A stretch of DNA of 64,000 nucleotides, taken from NCBI GenBank assembly GCA_007827375.1, contig VISH01000002.1:3869001-3933000 (forward strand), in the 5' to 3' direction. Under the pieces are notes generated by a model, which saw nothing but the letters and a program-made list of their open reading frames with translations, was not told the DNA's origin and did no database searches. Source of the DNA: Alteromonadaceae bacterium 2753L.S.0a.02. Its GTDB lineage: Bacteria; Pseudomonadota; Gammaproteobacteria; Pseudomonadales; Cellvibrionaceae. This document shows, in pieces, positions 1 to 9,005 of the stretch. Position numbers and translations under genes: made by a program. Each line of letters starts with the position of its first letter. Position 1 is the first letter of the stretch.

Positions 1-132
1 ATAGAATTGAAGTTTTGAATTAGCGGTACAGGCTCTAGAAGCTCTGAAATATAGCTTATTTTTCAGAGCTTCCCAATGTGATTCGTTGCTTAAGCTACAA
101 ACAAGAAGTGCAGAGTTCGACGCCTTTAAGCG

Positions 133-387
133 GTGCGTGTGGAACTGTGGTATCCACGCCGATCGGTAAAATGTAGTAGCTCAGACTTTATTGCCCTCGG
201 CCCCTTCCCCGAGTATTGCTATTCCACCCAACCGGATTCATTTGTATTTAGCGCAAGAGCCTGTGATCAATCGCCACCGCTGTGTTCGCTGGGCCACTAT
301 TACTACTGGCCCACCCCCGATGCGCAATTTTTTGATTTGACGGAAGCGGATTTTACGACTTGCCCGGTTTTTGAGTGTCAGAATTGA
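133..387 (+). CDS. Possible small cysteine-rich protein
   Basis: An 84-aa plus-strand frame starting with GTG and bounded upstream by a stop two codons before it. No ribosome binding site is visible. The composition (six Cys, many aromatic residues, ending VFECQN) looks more protein-like than a random frame, but no family is recognised. It may be the remains of a larger gene or not coding at all. The rest of 1-666 shows only the hairpin at 487-510 and a 14-bp dyad ATACTC-GT-GAGTAT at 618-631. Confidence 0.2.
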   Translation: MRVELWYPRRSVKCSSSDFIALGPFPEYCYSTQPDSFVFSARACDQSPPLCSLGHYYYWPTPDAQFFDLTEADFTTCPVFECQN

Positions 388-486
388 TGGGGTGTCGATA
401 TTTTGGCCTCAGCCGTTTGGGTGGGGCTTTTTAAGGGAAAGCTAAGGGAAACAAGGTAATTTCATTGCCCTTTTTGTACGTCATTT

Positions 487-510
487 TAAGCCCATTTTTG
501 ACTGGGCTTA
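487..510. terminator. Terminator-like hairpin
   Basis: TAAGCCCA (487-494) and TGGGCTTA (503-510) form a perfect 8-bp stem with loop TTTTTGAC. No long T-run follows on either strand. It lies about 160 bp after the hypothetical gene at 667-1707 and may serve convergent transcripts. Confidence 0.35.
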
Positions 511-666
511 TTAATATCTGGGGGATACTGACATATCGTCTACCCAAAGAATAGACCTGTGCCTTTTTCCCTGTTTTATCGACAAAAAAATGTTGAACCG
601 CATCTTACGAACAAGTGATACTCGTGAGTATTTGATTTGATGGAAATTTAGAAAAAGTGCCTGTTG

Positions 667-1707
667 TTACTGGATTAGCTCACCATCATTTGTATACTCC
701 AACAATATTTTTTGAACCGCTAGAGTCTGTGTATTCCATTCCTCGGCCAAAGCGGGATAGAACAAATTTATAAACGCATTAAAGCAGTAGCAACTATTAC
801 TATCGTCATACGGTTCTTCATAAGGTTCTTTACCTTGCTCACTCAGTATGAAACTGTCCCAGTCCCCCTTAAGTGCTATAAATTTATTTGTAAGTTCAAC
901 CGCGCAAGTCATTGCTTGAAGATAACCAACCTTTTCTTTGTTCTCTTCATACTGGATATCAGGCGCATTCAACACACCTAAGCTCCTACTGTAAAAATTC
1001 CAAATGTCAGAGCGCGCCTCTTCGTTATCAGCATCATTAGGCGTGGCGTACCAAACAACATGATTTAGCGTTCCCCCTGTGTATTCCGTCTCCATCCGGC
1101 GCATTTCATTTTCACAATATCCCGCCTTCCCGGAACACGGTTTTTTCTCGGACATTAGATGAATATCAACATCTCCCGTAGCCATATTCAAATAGCGTCG
1201 CATCATTAATCTAGGCTCCGAATGTAAACTTCCTTCACTACAATCCACGGCACTATTATCCAAGTCTACTGCATAATTTTTCTGTAACTCACTGTATTTA
1301 TAATGACCATTAGCCATCCTTGCGGATCTTAGTAGATTTGCTGTGGCATCGTGTCTATCCATGACGCCCTTGTCAACATATCGTTGTAACAGCGTTGTTT
1401 CTTGACAATCAGAAACGGTAACATCCGCATTCTTTCTGGATAGTCCCGCCCCCATCAAATTCGGTTGTTTTTTATACCCCACATCATCATTCACCTCCTT
1501 TCCCCTCACACTGTTAGTAAGGCCAACCCTCCCCTGCGTTTGGAGCACCACGCTGTCGCGCTTATCGACAAATTGTGCGTTACCGGAGTTGTTGTTTTTT
1601 AGCTTCGCCGCCACGCTATTGCGATTATCTCTAAATTGCGCGCTACCTCTGCTGTCTCGCTCACCTTGTAAACGTGACAGTTTATTTTGTAAAAAACGTT
1701 TACTCAT
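667..1707 (-). CDS. Hypothetical protein with N-terminal AQFxDxR repeats
   Basis: A 346-aa soluble protein of unknown function. An excellent AAGGAAGG site precedes the ATG, so it is very likely a real gene. The N-terminal 60 residues are basic and contain two copies of a short repeat, SAQFRDNRNSVAAKL and NAQFVDKRDSVVLQ. This resembles the FVDNRPEAxAQ-type repeats found near the N-terminus of some DUF4157 and extracellular contractile-injection-system cargo proteins (recalled similarity, not searched). The C-terminal part, rich in acidic residues with several cysteines, matches no family I recognise; it could be a toxin or effector domain. No signal peptide or membrane helix is seen. It is probably outside the biosynthetic cluster. 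Confidence 0.8.
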   Translation of the reverse strand: MSKRFLQNKLSRLQGERDSRGSAQFRDNRNSVAAKLKNNNSGNAQFVDKRDSVVLQTQGRVGLTNSVRGKEVNDDVGYKKQPNLMGAGLSRKNADVTVSDCQETTLLQRYVDKGVMDRHDATANLLRSARMANGHYKYSELQKNYAVDLDNSAVDCSEGSLHSEPRLMMRRYLNMATGDVDIHLMSEKKPCSGKAGYCENEMRRMETEYTGGTLNHVVWYATPNDADNEEARSDIWNFYSRSLGVLNAPDIQYEENKEKVGYLQAMTCAVELTNKFIALKGDWDSFILSEQGKEPYEEPYDDSNSCYCFNAFINLFYPALAEEWNTQTLAVQKILLEYTNDGELIQ

Positions 1708-2125
1708 AAACCTTCCTTTTCGCTAATGTAAGTGCTGCAACACAAGTGCAACTTGCCGATAAACGGAGATAATCAAAGTGGTAACCCGGACCAGTAATAA
1801 AGTGGGATTACCCGAAGGTAGCAATTCACGATGCCGCCGATGCACACCAGAAAGCACGTCACCACAGTTGTTGTGATAAAGGTGCGCAACGCGCATTGAC
1901 TGACATTTATTGAGCAGGGATTTACGATTTCAGCGAGTAGGGAACAAAGGTACTATCTAGTAATTGCCGAACCAGAAAGAGCCCATCCTTTACGCTACTG
2001 AACAATATTTAGGTTTAATAAGGATAAAAACACCAATGAAAATTGGTAATTACCTTATAACCAATTCGGCATTGCAAATTTGATGTTTCGCTGTCGGATG
2101 CGGTGAACACGGTATTGATCGAGTT
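1708..2125. other. Intergenic region
   Basis: About 420 bp between the A-T-R gene and the hypothetical gene downstream, without a supported gene. Besides the weak hairpin near 2041-2066, the region just upstream of 1707 should hold the promoter of the hypothetical gene; no clear sigma-70 pair was recognised. Confidence 0.5.
2022..2066 (-). terminator. Possible terminator after the A-T-R gene
   Basis: AATTGGT (2041-2047) and ACCAATT (2060-2066) form a 7-bp AT-rich stem, followed on the minus strand by a T-rich stretch containing TTTTT. It lies about 60 bp beyond the stop. The stem is weak, so confidence is low. Confidence 0.35.
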
Positions 2126-5100
2126 TCAGATCGTGTCTTTGCGTTTACTATACAATCCCGAAAAAGCCCTAAAATATTCTTGGTTGATTTCGGGGTATTT
2201 TAGGTTTAGCCGAGTTAAACTCAAGCTGTCAAAGGCTTGCGGAGCGGTATCGTCTTTCAAACCACCAAGCAGCTCGAACAAAAACTCTTTCCCCGGGTTT
2301 TCGTTTACCCATAAACGTAGGGCTCTCTGCCAGCTCTCTAACGAAACATATTCCAGGTGATAAGCTCCTTCCTCAAAGCATTTAAAAAGCTCTTTCATGG
2401 ATAAGCGCACAGGGTTCAGATAATGAAATGCGTTGCCATAGCCGGATTCATTTAACGTTTCACAGATCAGTAAATCGCTTAACGCATCTACCGGTATCCA
2501 GTTCTCACTATGCTGAATGGTTGGAATTTTGCGCATATTTAAGCAGGTATCGATGAAATGATAAAAGGTGTCTGCGTTATTAAATGCACCGGTTTGAGAA
2601 TTCCAGGTGATTTGACCCGGTCGATGGATTGTTATGGGAACGCCCCTTTCAGCCGCTTGAACAATTAGCTGTTCAGACATCCATTTGCTGTGGGTATAAG
2701 CACTTTCTTTGAGTTGCGGACTGGGTAGTACTTTTAAATCTTCTATTTCATACTGACTTTGATCGCTAATAACGGAGATTGTGGAAACATAATGTACCGG
2801 CTTTAGCTTCCTGGCGCAGGCCAATCGAAGCAGCCATTCCGTGCCAGTAACATTTATAGGCTTTAATTGGCTGTAGGTATAGAAAAAATTAACCAGCGCA
2901 CCACTGTGATAAATTACATCGACTTTATCAGAAAGCGCGTTAAAGTCGTTTTCATCCAAGCCCAGGAAAGGCAGACCCAAATCGCCGCGAACAAGCTGAA
3001 CACGATTTTTATGGTCAGATACGCTTATAAGATGTCTCTGAATCGCTTCTTTGAACTTCTGCTCTGCTGTGGACTGATCGCGCCCTCTTACCAAACATAA
3101 AACTGTTGCGCCGGTGTGTTTCAGTATCGATTGCAGCATATGACTACCTAGAAACCCGGTAACGCCCGTCAATAAAACGTACTGGGCGCTGGCAGCTGAA
3201 ACTAAAGTGGTTTTATCACAGGGGGTTATCTCTGGATCTAATGTTATCTCATAGTCCAATTCAGTAGCGACGCTGTCATCTTGCCTGTGTGGTTTTTCAT
3301 TTACTATTATTTTGGCAAGCTGCTCAATGGTTGGAGAACGAAAAAACGCCCGAAGATCCATATCCGTTCCAAAACACTTGTTAATTCTATATAACACTTT
3401 AACGGAGATTATCGAGCTTCCGCCGAGTTCAAAGAAATCCTGGTCGATACCCACAGTTTCGAGCTTTAGTACATCCTTCCAGATTTTTACTATCTCAGCT
3501 TCAAACTCATTCCTTGCTGCTTTTACACGGGTACTTTTGTCATAGGAGCGCTTTAATGAAGCGAGCTGTTGCCTATCTATTTTGCCGCTTTCCAGAAGGG
3601 GCATTTTATTCAGCACATTCACAGCGCCTGGCACCATATAGTCTGGAAGTTTATCCCGTGCATAGCGCTTGATTTTCGCTTCTAAGCGTTCTTGATCTTG
3701 TTTTGTGCAGTATCCCTCCTGCAAGGTCACGTGCGCCACCAGTTGCGCTTGTTGACAGTCGTCTGAATTGTATACGGTGACAACCACTTCCTTTATCTGT
3801 GCAAGCCTTGAAATATGGCTTTCTATCTCGCCGAGTTCTATTCGCCGGCCTCTGATTTTGACCTGATTATCGACACGCCCGAGAAATATAAGGTTTCCAT
3901 CGCTATCCCATTTTCCAATATCGCCCGTACGGTAAAGCTTGCTGCCATAGGGCTCGGGAAAAGGGTTGGCAATAAAGCTATCGAGTGTTTTGCTTTGCTG
4001 CATCCAATAACCATCCGCCACCCCGATTCCCCCAATGCATATTTCACCGGCAATCCCTGGTGGACATTTCTGCAGCTGCTTATCCAGCACATAAACACTC
4101 AAACCCCCTATTGGCTTACCAATAGGCACTGACAGCACATTTGGTGGTAAGGTTTTCGTGAATAGCGCAAGCGTAACGTCATCTGATGCTTCCGCCGGGC
4201 CGTAGGCATTAACCAACAAAATTCCCGGGAAGGCGGTAATGGCGCGATTGAGTAGCCCGACATTAACGGCTTCACCGGTTACCATAATAATCTTCAAATC
4301 GTAGAATGGTGTGTTTTTATGTTCTTGCGCATAATCGAGCAATAACTGTAAAACCGAAGGAACCACCTCGATAATATGCACCTTATGGCTAACAACAGTG
4401 CTAATAAAATTTTTGATGTCCAATTGGTCTTTTAATATGACGGTTTTACCACCGCTAAGAATGGGGGCAAAAAACTGCCAAATAGCAATATCAGAAGAAA
4501 CCGGCGCGCTTTGCAGGAAGTTAACTTCCCCCTCAACACCCATGTATTTTAATGTGGCAACAATATGGTTGTACGCGCCATCGTGTCGAATCAAAACGCC
4601 TTTAGGAAGGCCGGTTGAGCCAGAGGTGTATACCATATAGGCCAGTGAATTGGGTTTCGCCGGTGAATTGAGCTTGGCCTGTGGATTTACTTTTGGGAGT
4701 AGCTCGGTTTCCGTCATATCATTAATATTTATTATTTTTAAACGACGCTCAAACCGGTTTTCAGACAGGCTCAGGCGCTTGGTAAGCAGCACGCTTAATT
4801 TCGCATCTGATATTAGCTGCTTAATTCTTGCATCGGGCTGACTCGTATCCAAACATAGAAAGGCTTTTCCGGATTTTAAAATAGCCAACATGGCGATAAG
4901 CATTTCAATGGATCGATCGAGATAGACCCCTACAAACACGTCTTTTTCGCGTAACACTTCACACAATACAAGCGCAAGATTGCATGCGCTTTTATCTAAT
5001 TCTTTATACGTTAAGTGCTTATCGTCAAATACCACGGCTACCTTATCAGGACTTAAAACTAGCTGCCTCTCAAATGCGGTGTGCAAACATTCAAACTGCG

Positions 5101-5194
5101 TCACCGTTATGTCTGCATTACCGCCACCATTATCATTCCAGTGATTCTTGGTATAGCGACTGTAATTAAGCTCTTGCTGTTCGATAGAACTCAT
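2126..5194 (-). CDS. Stand-alone NRPS termination protein: A-T-thioester reductase
   Basis: A 1022-aa protein without a C domain. The A domain (about 25-540) has TSGSTGLPKG and NAYGPAEASDD; the pocket read by alignment is D-I-W-E-M-T-A-D, nearly the same as A4 and A5 of the NRPS and suggesting Dab. The T domain has LGGSSI (Ser near 591). The reductase domain (about 675-1010) has the NADPH motif TGVTGFLG and catalytic YTHSK. It should accept the pentapeptide from C6 of the NRPS and release it as an aldehyde or, after two reductions, an alcohol. Its gene is split from the NRPS by five genes and two intergenic regions. A lysine-forming alpha-aminoadipate reductase also has A-T-R order, but the pocket similarity to A4/A5 and cluster location argue against it. 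Confidence 0.9.
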   Translation of the reverse strand: MSSIEQQELNYSRYTKNHWNDNGGGNADITVTQFECLHTAFERQLVLSPDKVAVVFDDKHLTYKELDKSACNLALVLCEVLREKDVFVGVYLDRSIEMLIAMLAILKSGKAFLCLDTSQPDARIKQLISDAKLSVLLTKRLSLSENRFERRLKIININDMTETELLPKVNPQAKLNSPAKPNSLAYMVYTSGSTGLPKGVLIRHDGAYNHIVATLKYMGVEGEVNFLQSAPVSSDIAIWQFFAPILSGGKTVILKDQLDIKNFISTVVSHKVHIIEVVPSVLQLLLDYAQEHKNTPFYDLKIIMVTGEAVNVGLLNRAITAFPGILLVNAYGPAEASDDVTLALFTKTLPPNVLSVPIGKPIGGLSVYVLDKQLQKCPPGIAGEICIGGIGVADGYWMQQSKTLDSFIANPFPEPYGSKLYRTGDIGKWDSDGNLIFLGRVDNQVKIRGRRIELGEIESHISRLAQIKEVVVTVYNSDDCQQAQLVAHVTLQEGYCTKQDQERLEAKIKRYARDKLPDYMVPGAVNVLNKMPLLESGKIDRQQLASLKRSYDKSTRVKAARNEFEAEIVKIWKDVLKLETVGIDQDFFELGGSSIISVKVLYRINKCFGTDMDLRAFFRSPTIEQLAKIIVNEKPHRQDDSVATELDYEITLDPEITPCDKTTLVSAASAQYVLLTGVTGFLGSHMLQSILKHTGATVLCLVRGRDQSTAEQKFKEAIQRHLISVSDHKNRVQLVRGDLGLPFLGLDENDFNALSDKVDVIYHSGALVNFFYTYSQLKPINVTGTEWLLRLACARKLKPVHYVSTISVISDQSQYEIEDLKVLPSPQLKESAYTHSKWMSEQLIVQAAERGVPITIHRPGQITWNSQTGAFNNADTFYHFIDTCLNMRKIPTIQHSENWIPVDALSDLLICETLNESGYGNAFHYLNPVRLSMKELFKCFEEGAYHLEYVSLESWQRALRLWVNENPGKEFLFELLGGLKDDTAPQAFDSLSLTRLNLKYPEINQEYFRAFSGLYSKRKDTI

Positions 5195-5738
5195 AGTAAT
5201 ACTCGCGATTTTATTGTCAGAATTTAAATAATGTTATTACGCGCCAATACTTACAAAATCTTTCTACCGCTGCGCATTTACACAATGCGGAGCAATTACA
5301 CCACTGCACTGTGGTATTTTTGTTACTTGGTAATATTTATGCAGCCACAATAAACGTTTTTAAAATTGGAATTGGATAATGATTAAACTACGGTGAATTA
5401 GGGCGTTAATTTGTTGATTAGGATGATTAAAAACAAATAAATTATTTTTCGATTAAAGATGCCAATAACTGCTTTTTCAGCATCGCTCTGTATTGAGATA
5501 ATTTCAGTGGCATTAATAGAACCCAATTTCGCACAATATTCAAACATCGAAGACGTGCTTTTAAGAACAGTCATGCCTGACAACGCAGTAGATTTTTTTG
5601 AGTGTCGAAAATGGGTGGAGATCCAGTCGGTTGGAGATTGGGGCGACGGAACGGTCGCCCCGAAAGGTTCCCTAGCTTACCATAACGCTATGGCTGCAAC
5701 GGGATTGAGCAATGGCCGGAAGCTGCTCCTGTGACGAA
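5195..5738. other. Intergenic region between the TonB receptor and the A-T-R gene
   Basis: 544 bp with no convincing gene; short frames on both strands lack ribosome binding sites. It contains a perfect 8-bp GC-rich stem, GGGGCGAC/GTCGCCCC, at 5640-5661 with a 6-nt loop and no T-run, which may end the receptor transcript. A dyad ACCAC-TGCACT-GTGGT at about 5300-5315 lies some 110 bp upstream of the A-T-R start and could be an operator. The A-T-R gene therefore probably has its own promoter. Confidence 0.5.
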
Positions 5739-7793
5739 TTAAAATACTATAGAAAACCCGATCGACGGGAAAATACCCATATCTACCGACTGTCTTAAAT
5801 AGACCTCGCCAGTCGCGTTAACTTTTTCATAATCCAGACTTTCCTGAATAACATTTTCACGATTCAGGAGGTTGAGAATATCGATGTAGAAACTGGCATC
5901 CTTCTGGTAAATGGTAAACTCACGCTCGGCACGGAAATCCAGGCGCGCGTAATAAGGAAGTCGATCCGCATAGGCTTCGCCGTATACTGGCAAGTAGTGA
6001 TCGGGGAAATCACTGTTCTGCTCGACGCCCACAATTTTTGTGGTCGCTTCACCACTTTTCAGTGTGTAACGGGTGCCTAAAGTCCAGTGGCTGGAAACCT
6101 GGTAATTAGCAACCAGGTTAAAAACAACAGGGGTGTCGAGTGTGTAATCTCGTGTTTCTTCAGTGCGTAAATTGGTTCTTTCGCTTTTTGCATAAGATAA
6201 GGCGACCCAACCAAACCACTTATCGACTAGATTTTTGTTGAGCATTAAGTCAACACCACGCACCTTGCCCTCGACATCGTTGCTGTAAAACTGCTCGGCA
6301 TCTGGCTGCGTTTCGTCCAGAGCAAGGGGAAGATTGAACAATTCTTTATAGTAGCCTTCGATAGACCAGGTCCAGGAACTCTGAACGTCCCCTTTGAAGC
6401 CCATGGTATAGTGTTTCGCTTCCAGAGCTTTCAGTTCGGGGTTTCCTACCACTGGTATAATGGTTTCAATATCCGGGGTACGATTGTACTTACCCGCCGC
6501 ACCAAAAATGGTAAATGCCGGAGCCAAGGTCCAGGAAATCGCCAGCTTGGGGTTAACAAAATAATCCTTGGTGTAGTCATTTCCGCTGCGCTGAATACCG
6601 GCCTCGATAGAAACGCGATCGGTAACAGCCCAGTAATCGGTCAAATAAAGGTTTGTTTCTGCGATATCGACAGACACGGTTTCTTCAACCAGATTTCGTC
6701 TATCCTGACAGTCAACATCAAAGTCGGTACACACAAACTGTATGAGCCGCGCGTCGTATTTGTGGGTTTTATCGCTGTATTCACCGCCGACGGATACAGT
6801 ATGTGTTCCAAACTGATAGCTAAAATGGCCGCGAGCCAGAATATTTTCCAGGTCCAGCTTTAAGAAATAATCGCTACCCCATTCAACCAGCTGCGAATCG
6901 GTATAACGCGCAAGTGTTAATTTTGACTCAACCGCATCGTCAGACAGGAAAGTATAGTTGAGCCCCTGGCTGTTAAACTCGCGGTCAATGGTGGCGTTGC
7001 CGGCGAAGTCAGGATTCTTTTGCACGTCGTCGTTGTATTCGCTGAATTCGGCTTCTGCAAAATCGGATGCACCTGCGAGACTCAAGCTAAAGCTGTGCGC
7101 ATCCGAGGCTTCCCACTTGCCTTTAAACTGGTAGTCGTTATCTTTGGGCGCAGTGATGATTCGCATACCGTCTTCATCGGGTTCTTTATCTTCTGAAACA
7201 AACAGGTGTATTAAACCCTGCCGCGCCGAGAGATAAAAGGCCGTATTGTCGGTAATACCACTTTCCAAAAACAGGCCTGCTCTTAAAAACGACACGTTTA
7301 GCTTGGTGGTAAAGGGTTGGTTGCTTGGGTCACGCAGGCGTATATCAAACACCGCGCCGGTAGCTTCTGAATATTGAGCACCAAAGCCGGCCGCGAAAAG
7401 CTGAAAATCCTGAACGACATTTTCATCAAAAATGGAAGTGTTGAACTCGTGAAATATGTAACCCGCTGGCATTCCGTCTATGTAATACCGGTTGTCTTCC
7501 GGTGCAGATCCTCTTACCGCCGGTTCGCCGCCACCGCTTGGCATGATCACGCCTGGCAATGCCGTAATGGCACCAATCGGATCGCCCAGACTACCAGGCA
7601 TATTCATCAGTTTTTCCGCATCTTCGGTAATTTCTGTATAACCCGCTTTTCGAAAACCCAAAACTATTGTTTCTTCAATCTGCGGAATTGCGCCGGCACT
7701 TTTTTGGTCCTCGTCTGGATTTGAAGCAGCGGCAAAAACAGGCTGCCACCCAGAAATAGCGGCACCAAATGCTACAACGTAAAAACATTTCAT
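5739..7793 (-). CDS. TonB-dependent outer-membrane receptor
   Basis: A 684-aa receptor. A signal peptide (to about residue 22) is followed by a TonB-box-like EETIVLG, a plug domain with GAITALPGVIMPSGGGEPAVRG and NRYYIDGMPAGYIFHEF, and a 22-strand barrel ending in GFSIVF. AAGGGAAC precedes the ATG. The gene has its own promoter region behind the terminator of the main operon. No siderophore genes are visible in the window, so the ligand is unknown. Possibilities are re-uptake of the cluster product, uptake of a metal complex of it, or an unrelated nutrient. A consensus TTGACA hexamer lies upstream at 7866-7871 (minus strand), without a well-spaced -10. Confidence 0.92.
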   Translation of the reverse strand: MKCFYVVAFGAAISGWQPVFAAASNPDEDQKSAGAIPQIEETIVLGFRKAGYTEITEDAEKLMNMPGSLGDPIGAITALPGVIMPSGGGEPAVRGSAPEDNRYYIDGMPAGYIFHEFNTSIFDENVVQDFQLFAAGFGAQYSEATGAVFDIRLRDPSNQPFTTKLNVSFLRAGLFLESGITDNTAFYLSARQGLIHLFVSEDKEPDEDGMRIITAPKDNDYQFKGKWEASDAHSFSLSLAGASDFAEAEFSEYNDDVQKNPDFAGNATIDREFNSQGLNYTFLSDDAVESKLTLARYTDSQLVEWGSDYFLKLDLENILARGHFSYQFGTHTVSVGGEYSDKTHKYDARLIQFVCTDFDVDCQDRRNLVEETVSVDIAETNLYLTDYWAVTDRVSIEAGIQRSGNDYTKDYFVNPKLAISWTLAPAFTIFGAAGKYNRTPDIETIIPVVGNPELKALEAKHYTMGFKGDVQSSWTWSIEGYYKELFNLPLALDETQPDAEQFYSNDVEGKVRGVDLMLNKNLVDKWFGWVALSYAKSERTNLRTEETRDYTLDTPVVFNLVANYQVSSHWTLGTRYTLKSGEATTKIVGVEQNSDFPDHYLPVYGEAYADRLPYYARLDFRAEREFTIYQKDASFYIDILNLLNRENVIQESLDYEKVNATGEVYLRQSVDMGIFPSIGFSIVF

Positions 7794-7979
7794 GGTTGTT
7801 CCCTTGTTCTCAGGCTTAAAGCAATTTTATTTGGACAAAATTAGGCGTCAAAAAGGTGTGATATATGTCAACCCCTGTGGGTAGGGATTGCGCGAGGCAT
7901 TTTCCACGAAATTAGCGCTTCGTACAAAATATTTTACCTGCGGCCGGCAATTAATTCCTGCCGAATTTTTAATTATTTA

Positions 7980-8022
7980 CATCCAATAAAATAACAACCG
8001 CCCGTTAATAGTGGGCGGTTGT
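7980..8022 (-). terminator. Rho-independent terminator of the main operon
   Basis: ACAACCGCCC (7994-8003) and GGGCGGTTGT (8013-8022) form a perfect 10-bp GC-rich stem with a 9-nt loop. On the minus strand it is followed by TTATTTTATT. It begins 8 bp after the stop of the oxygenase gene, marking the end of the long operon. Confidence 0.88.
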
Positions 8023-8030
8023 ACGCGTAA

Positions 8031-8963
8031 TTATGCAGTGAGAGTGTCTTCTATTTCCGCAAATTTTTCGCTGTAATTTTTCACAATTTCACCAGGGCTG
8101 GAATAATATTCCCCGGCTCGACTATAAAAATATTTAAGCACCTCTAACTCCGGATCAGCATGTGGGTCTTCCATTAAATAATCGATAAACTCCAGCGAAC
8201 CCATTTCATGCACAAAATTCCACGTAATGGATACAGAATCATCAACCACAAGAACATCATGTAACCAACCGTGGGGAACGTATACAACATTTCCAGGACC
8301 AACCACACCGTGATAGTCCGGCTCGGGTTTACATTTTTCCAGCGCATTTGGCCGCACGTCTATAAAACCGCCAAAAGAGGATGAGTCTGGTACTGTATCG
8401 CGCAGCTCTTCGGCGCGATCTGGGCGATACATAACAAAATCCTTGGTTCCATAAAACTGCGCAACAACTGCATCACTGCAAAACGGGTCGGTATGAAGCC
8501 TGGTACGCGCGCCTTTAGCCGCAATTAAAATTCCCCGATATGGAAAACCATCGACGACGGGGTTGGAGGAACCGCTGGTTGAGGCGGGAACCAGCAAGTC
8601 TGTTGCTGGAAGAAATTCCGGTTTGCTCCAAAGGTGCTTAAAACGATCGAAAGCCTCGTCGCCCCAGGCGTGATCAACCGCTTTCAATTGGTTGTACCAA
8701 CGCACATAACGAACCTGCTCACGGTAGTCTTTGTGACCAAAATTATCATCCAGGTATTTCTTTAGGGTCGAAACCTCCTGAAGTGCAAACAATGTATCGT
8801 AGACCTGCACTTCAAGATCACCGGCCAATTCTGCCAGTATTTCCGGCGACCAGTTTTCAGCTTTAAAGTGGCTGTCCTTTACAACAACCGGGCGATTTTC
8901 TTTAACATATTCCTCAACAAATTCTCGCTCTGTCAGCGATTCGCGATATTCAATATTTTCCAT
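8031..8963 (-). CDS. JmjC/cupin_8 family Fe(II)/2-oxoglutarate-type oxygenase
   Basis: A 310-aa protein of the JmjC-like cupin family. The N-terminal half has RPVVVKDSHFKAENWSPE, typical of these proteins. The iron ligands are visible as HTD in TRLHTDPF (about 158-160) and a distal His in PHGWLHDV (about 235). Relatives hydroxylate amino-acid residues or free or carrier-bound amino acids. Placed directly after the Dab aminotransferase, it is a good candidate for hydroxylation of Dab or another residue of the peptide (inference). It is the last gene of the long operon and is followed by a strong terminator. Confidence 0.85.
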   Translation of the reverse strand: MENIEYRESLTEREFVEEYVKENRPVVVKDSHFKAENWSPEILAELAGDLEVQVYDTLFALQEVSTLKKYLDDNFGHKDYREQVRYVRWYNQLKAVDHAWGDEAFDRFKHLWSKPEFLPATDLLVPASTSGSSNPVVDGFPYRGILIAAKGARTRLHTDPFCSDAVVAQFYGTKDFVMYRPDRAEELRDTVPDSSSFGGFIDVRPNALEKCKPEPDYHGVVGPGNVVYVPHGWLHDVLVVDDSVSITWNFVHEMGSLEFIDYLMEDPHADPELEVLKYFYSRAGEYYSSPGEIVKNYSEKFAEIEDTLTA

Positions 8964-9005
8964 TTTATAAATCTCATCTAGCCATAAAAAAAAAGTCTAA
9001 GGGAC

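Noticed and set aside
2126..5194. Alpha-aminoadipate reductase of lysine synthesis
   Set aside because: The pocket is almost the same as those of A4 and A5 of the neighbouring NRPS, and the gene is in the cluster.
5398..5734. Short frames on both strands between the A-T-R and receptor genes
   Set aside because: They overlap each other, have no clear Shine-Dalgarno sequence and match no family; a GC-rich hairpin lies inside one of them.
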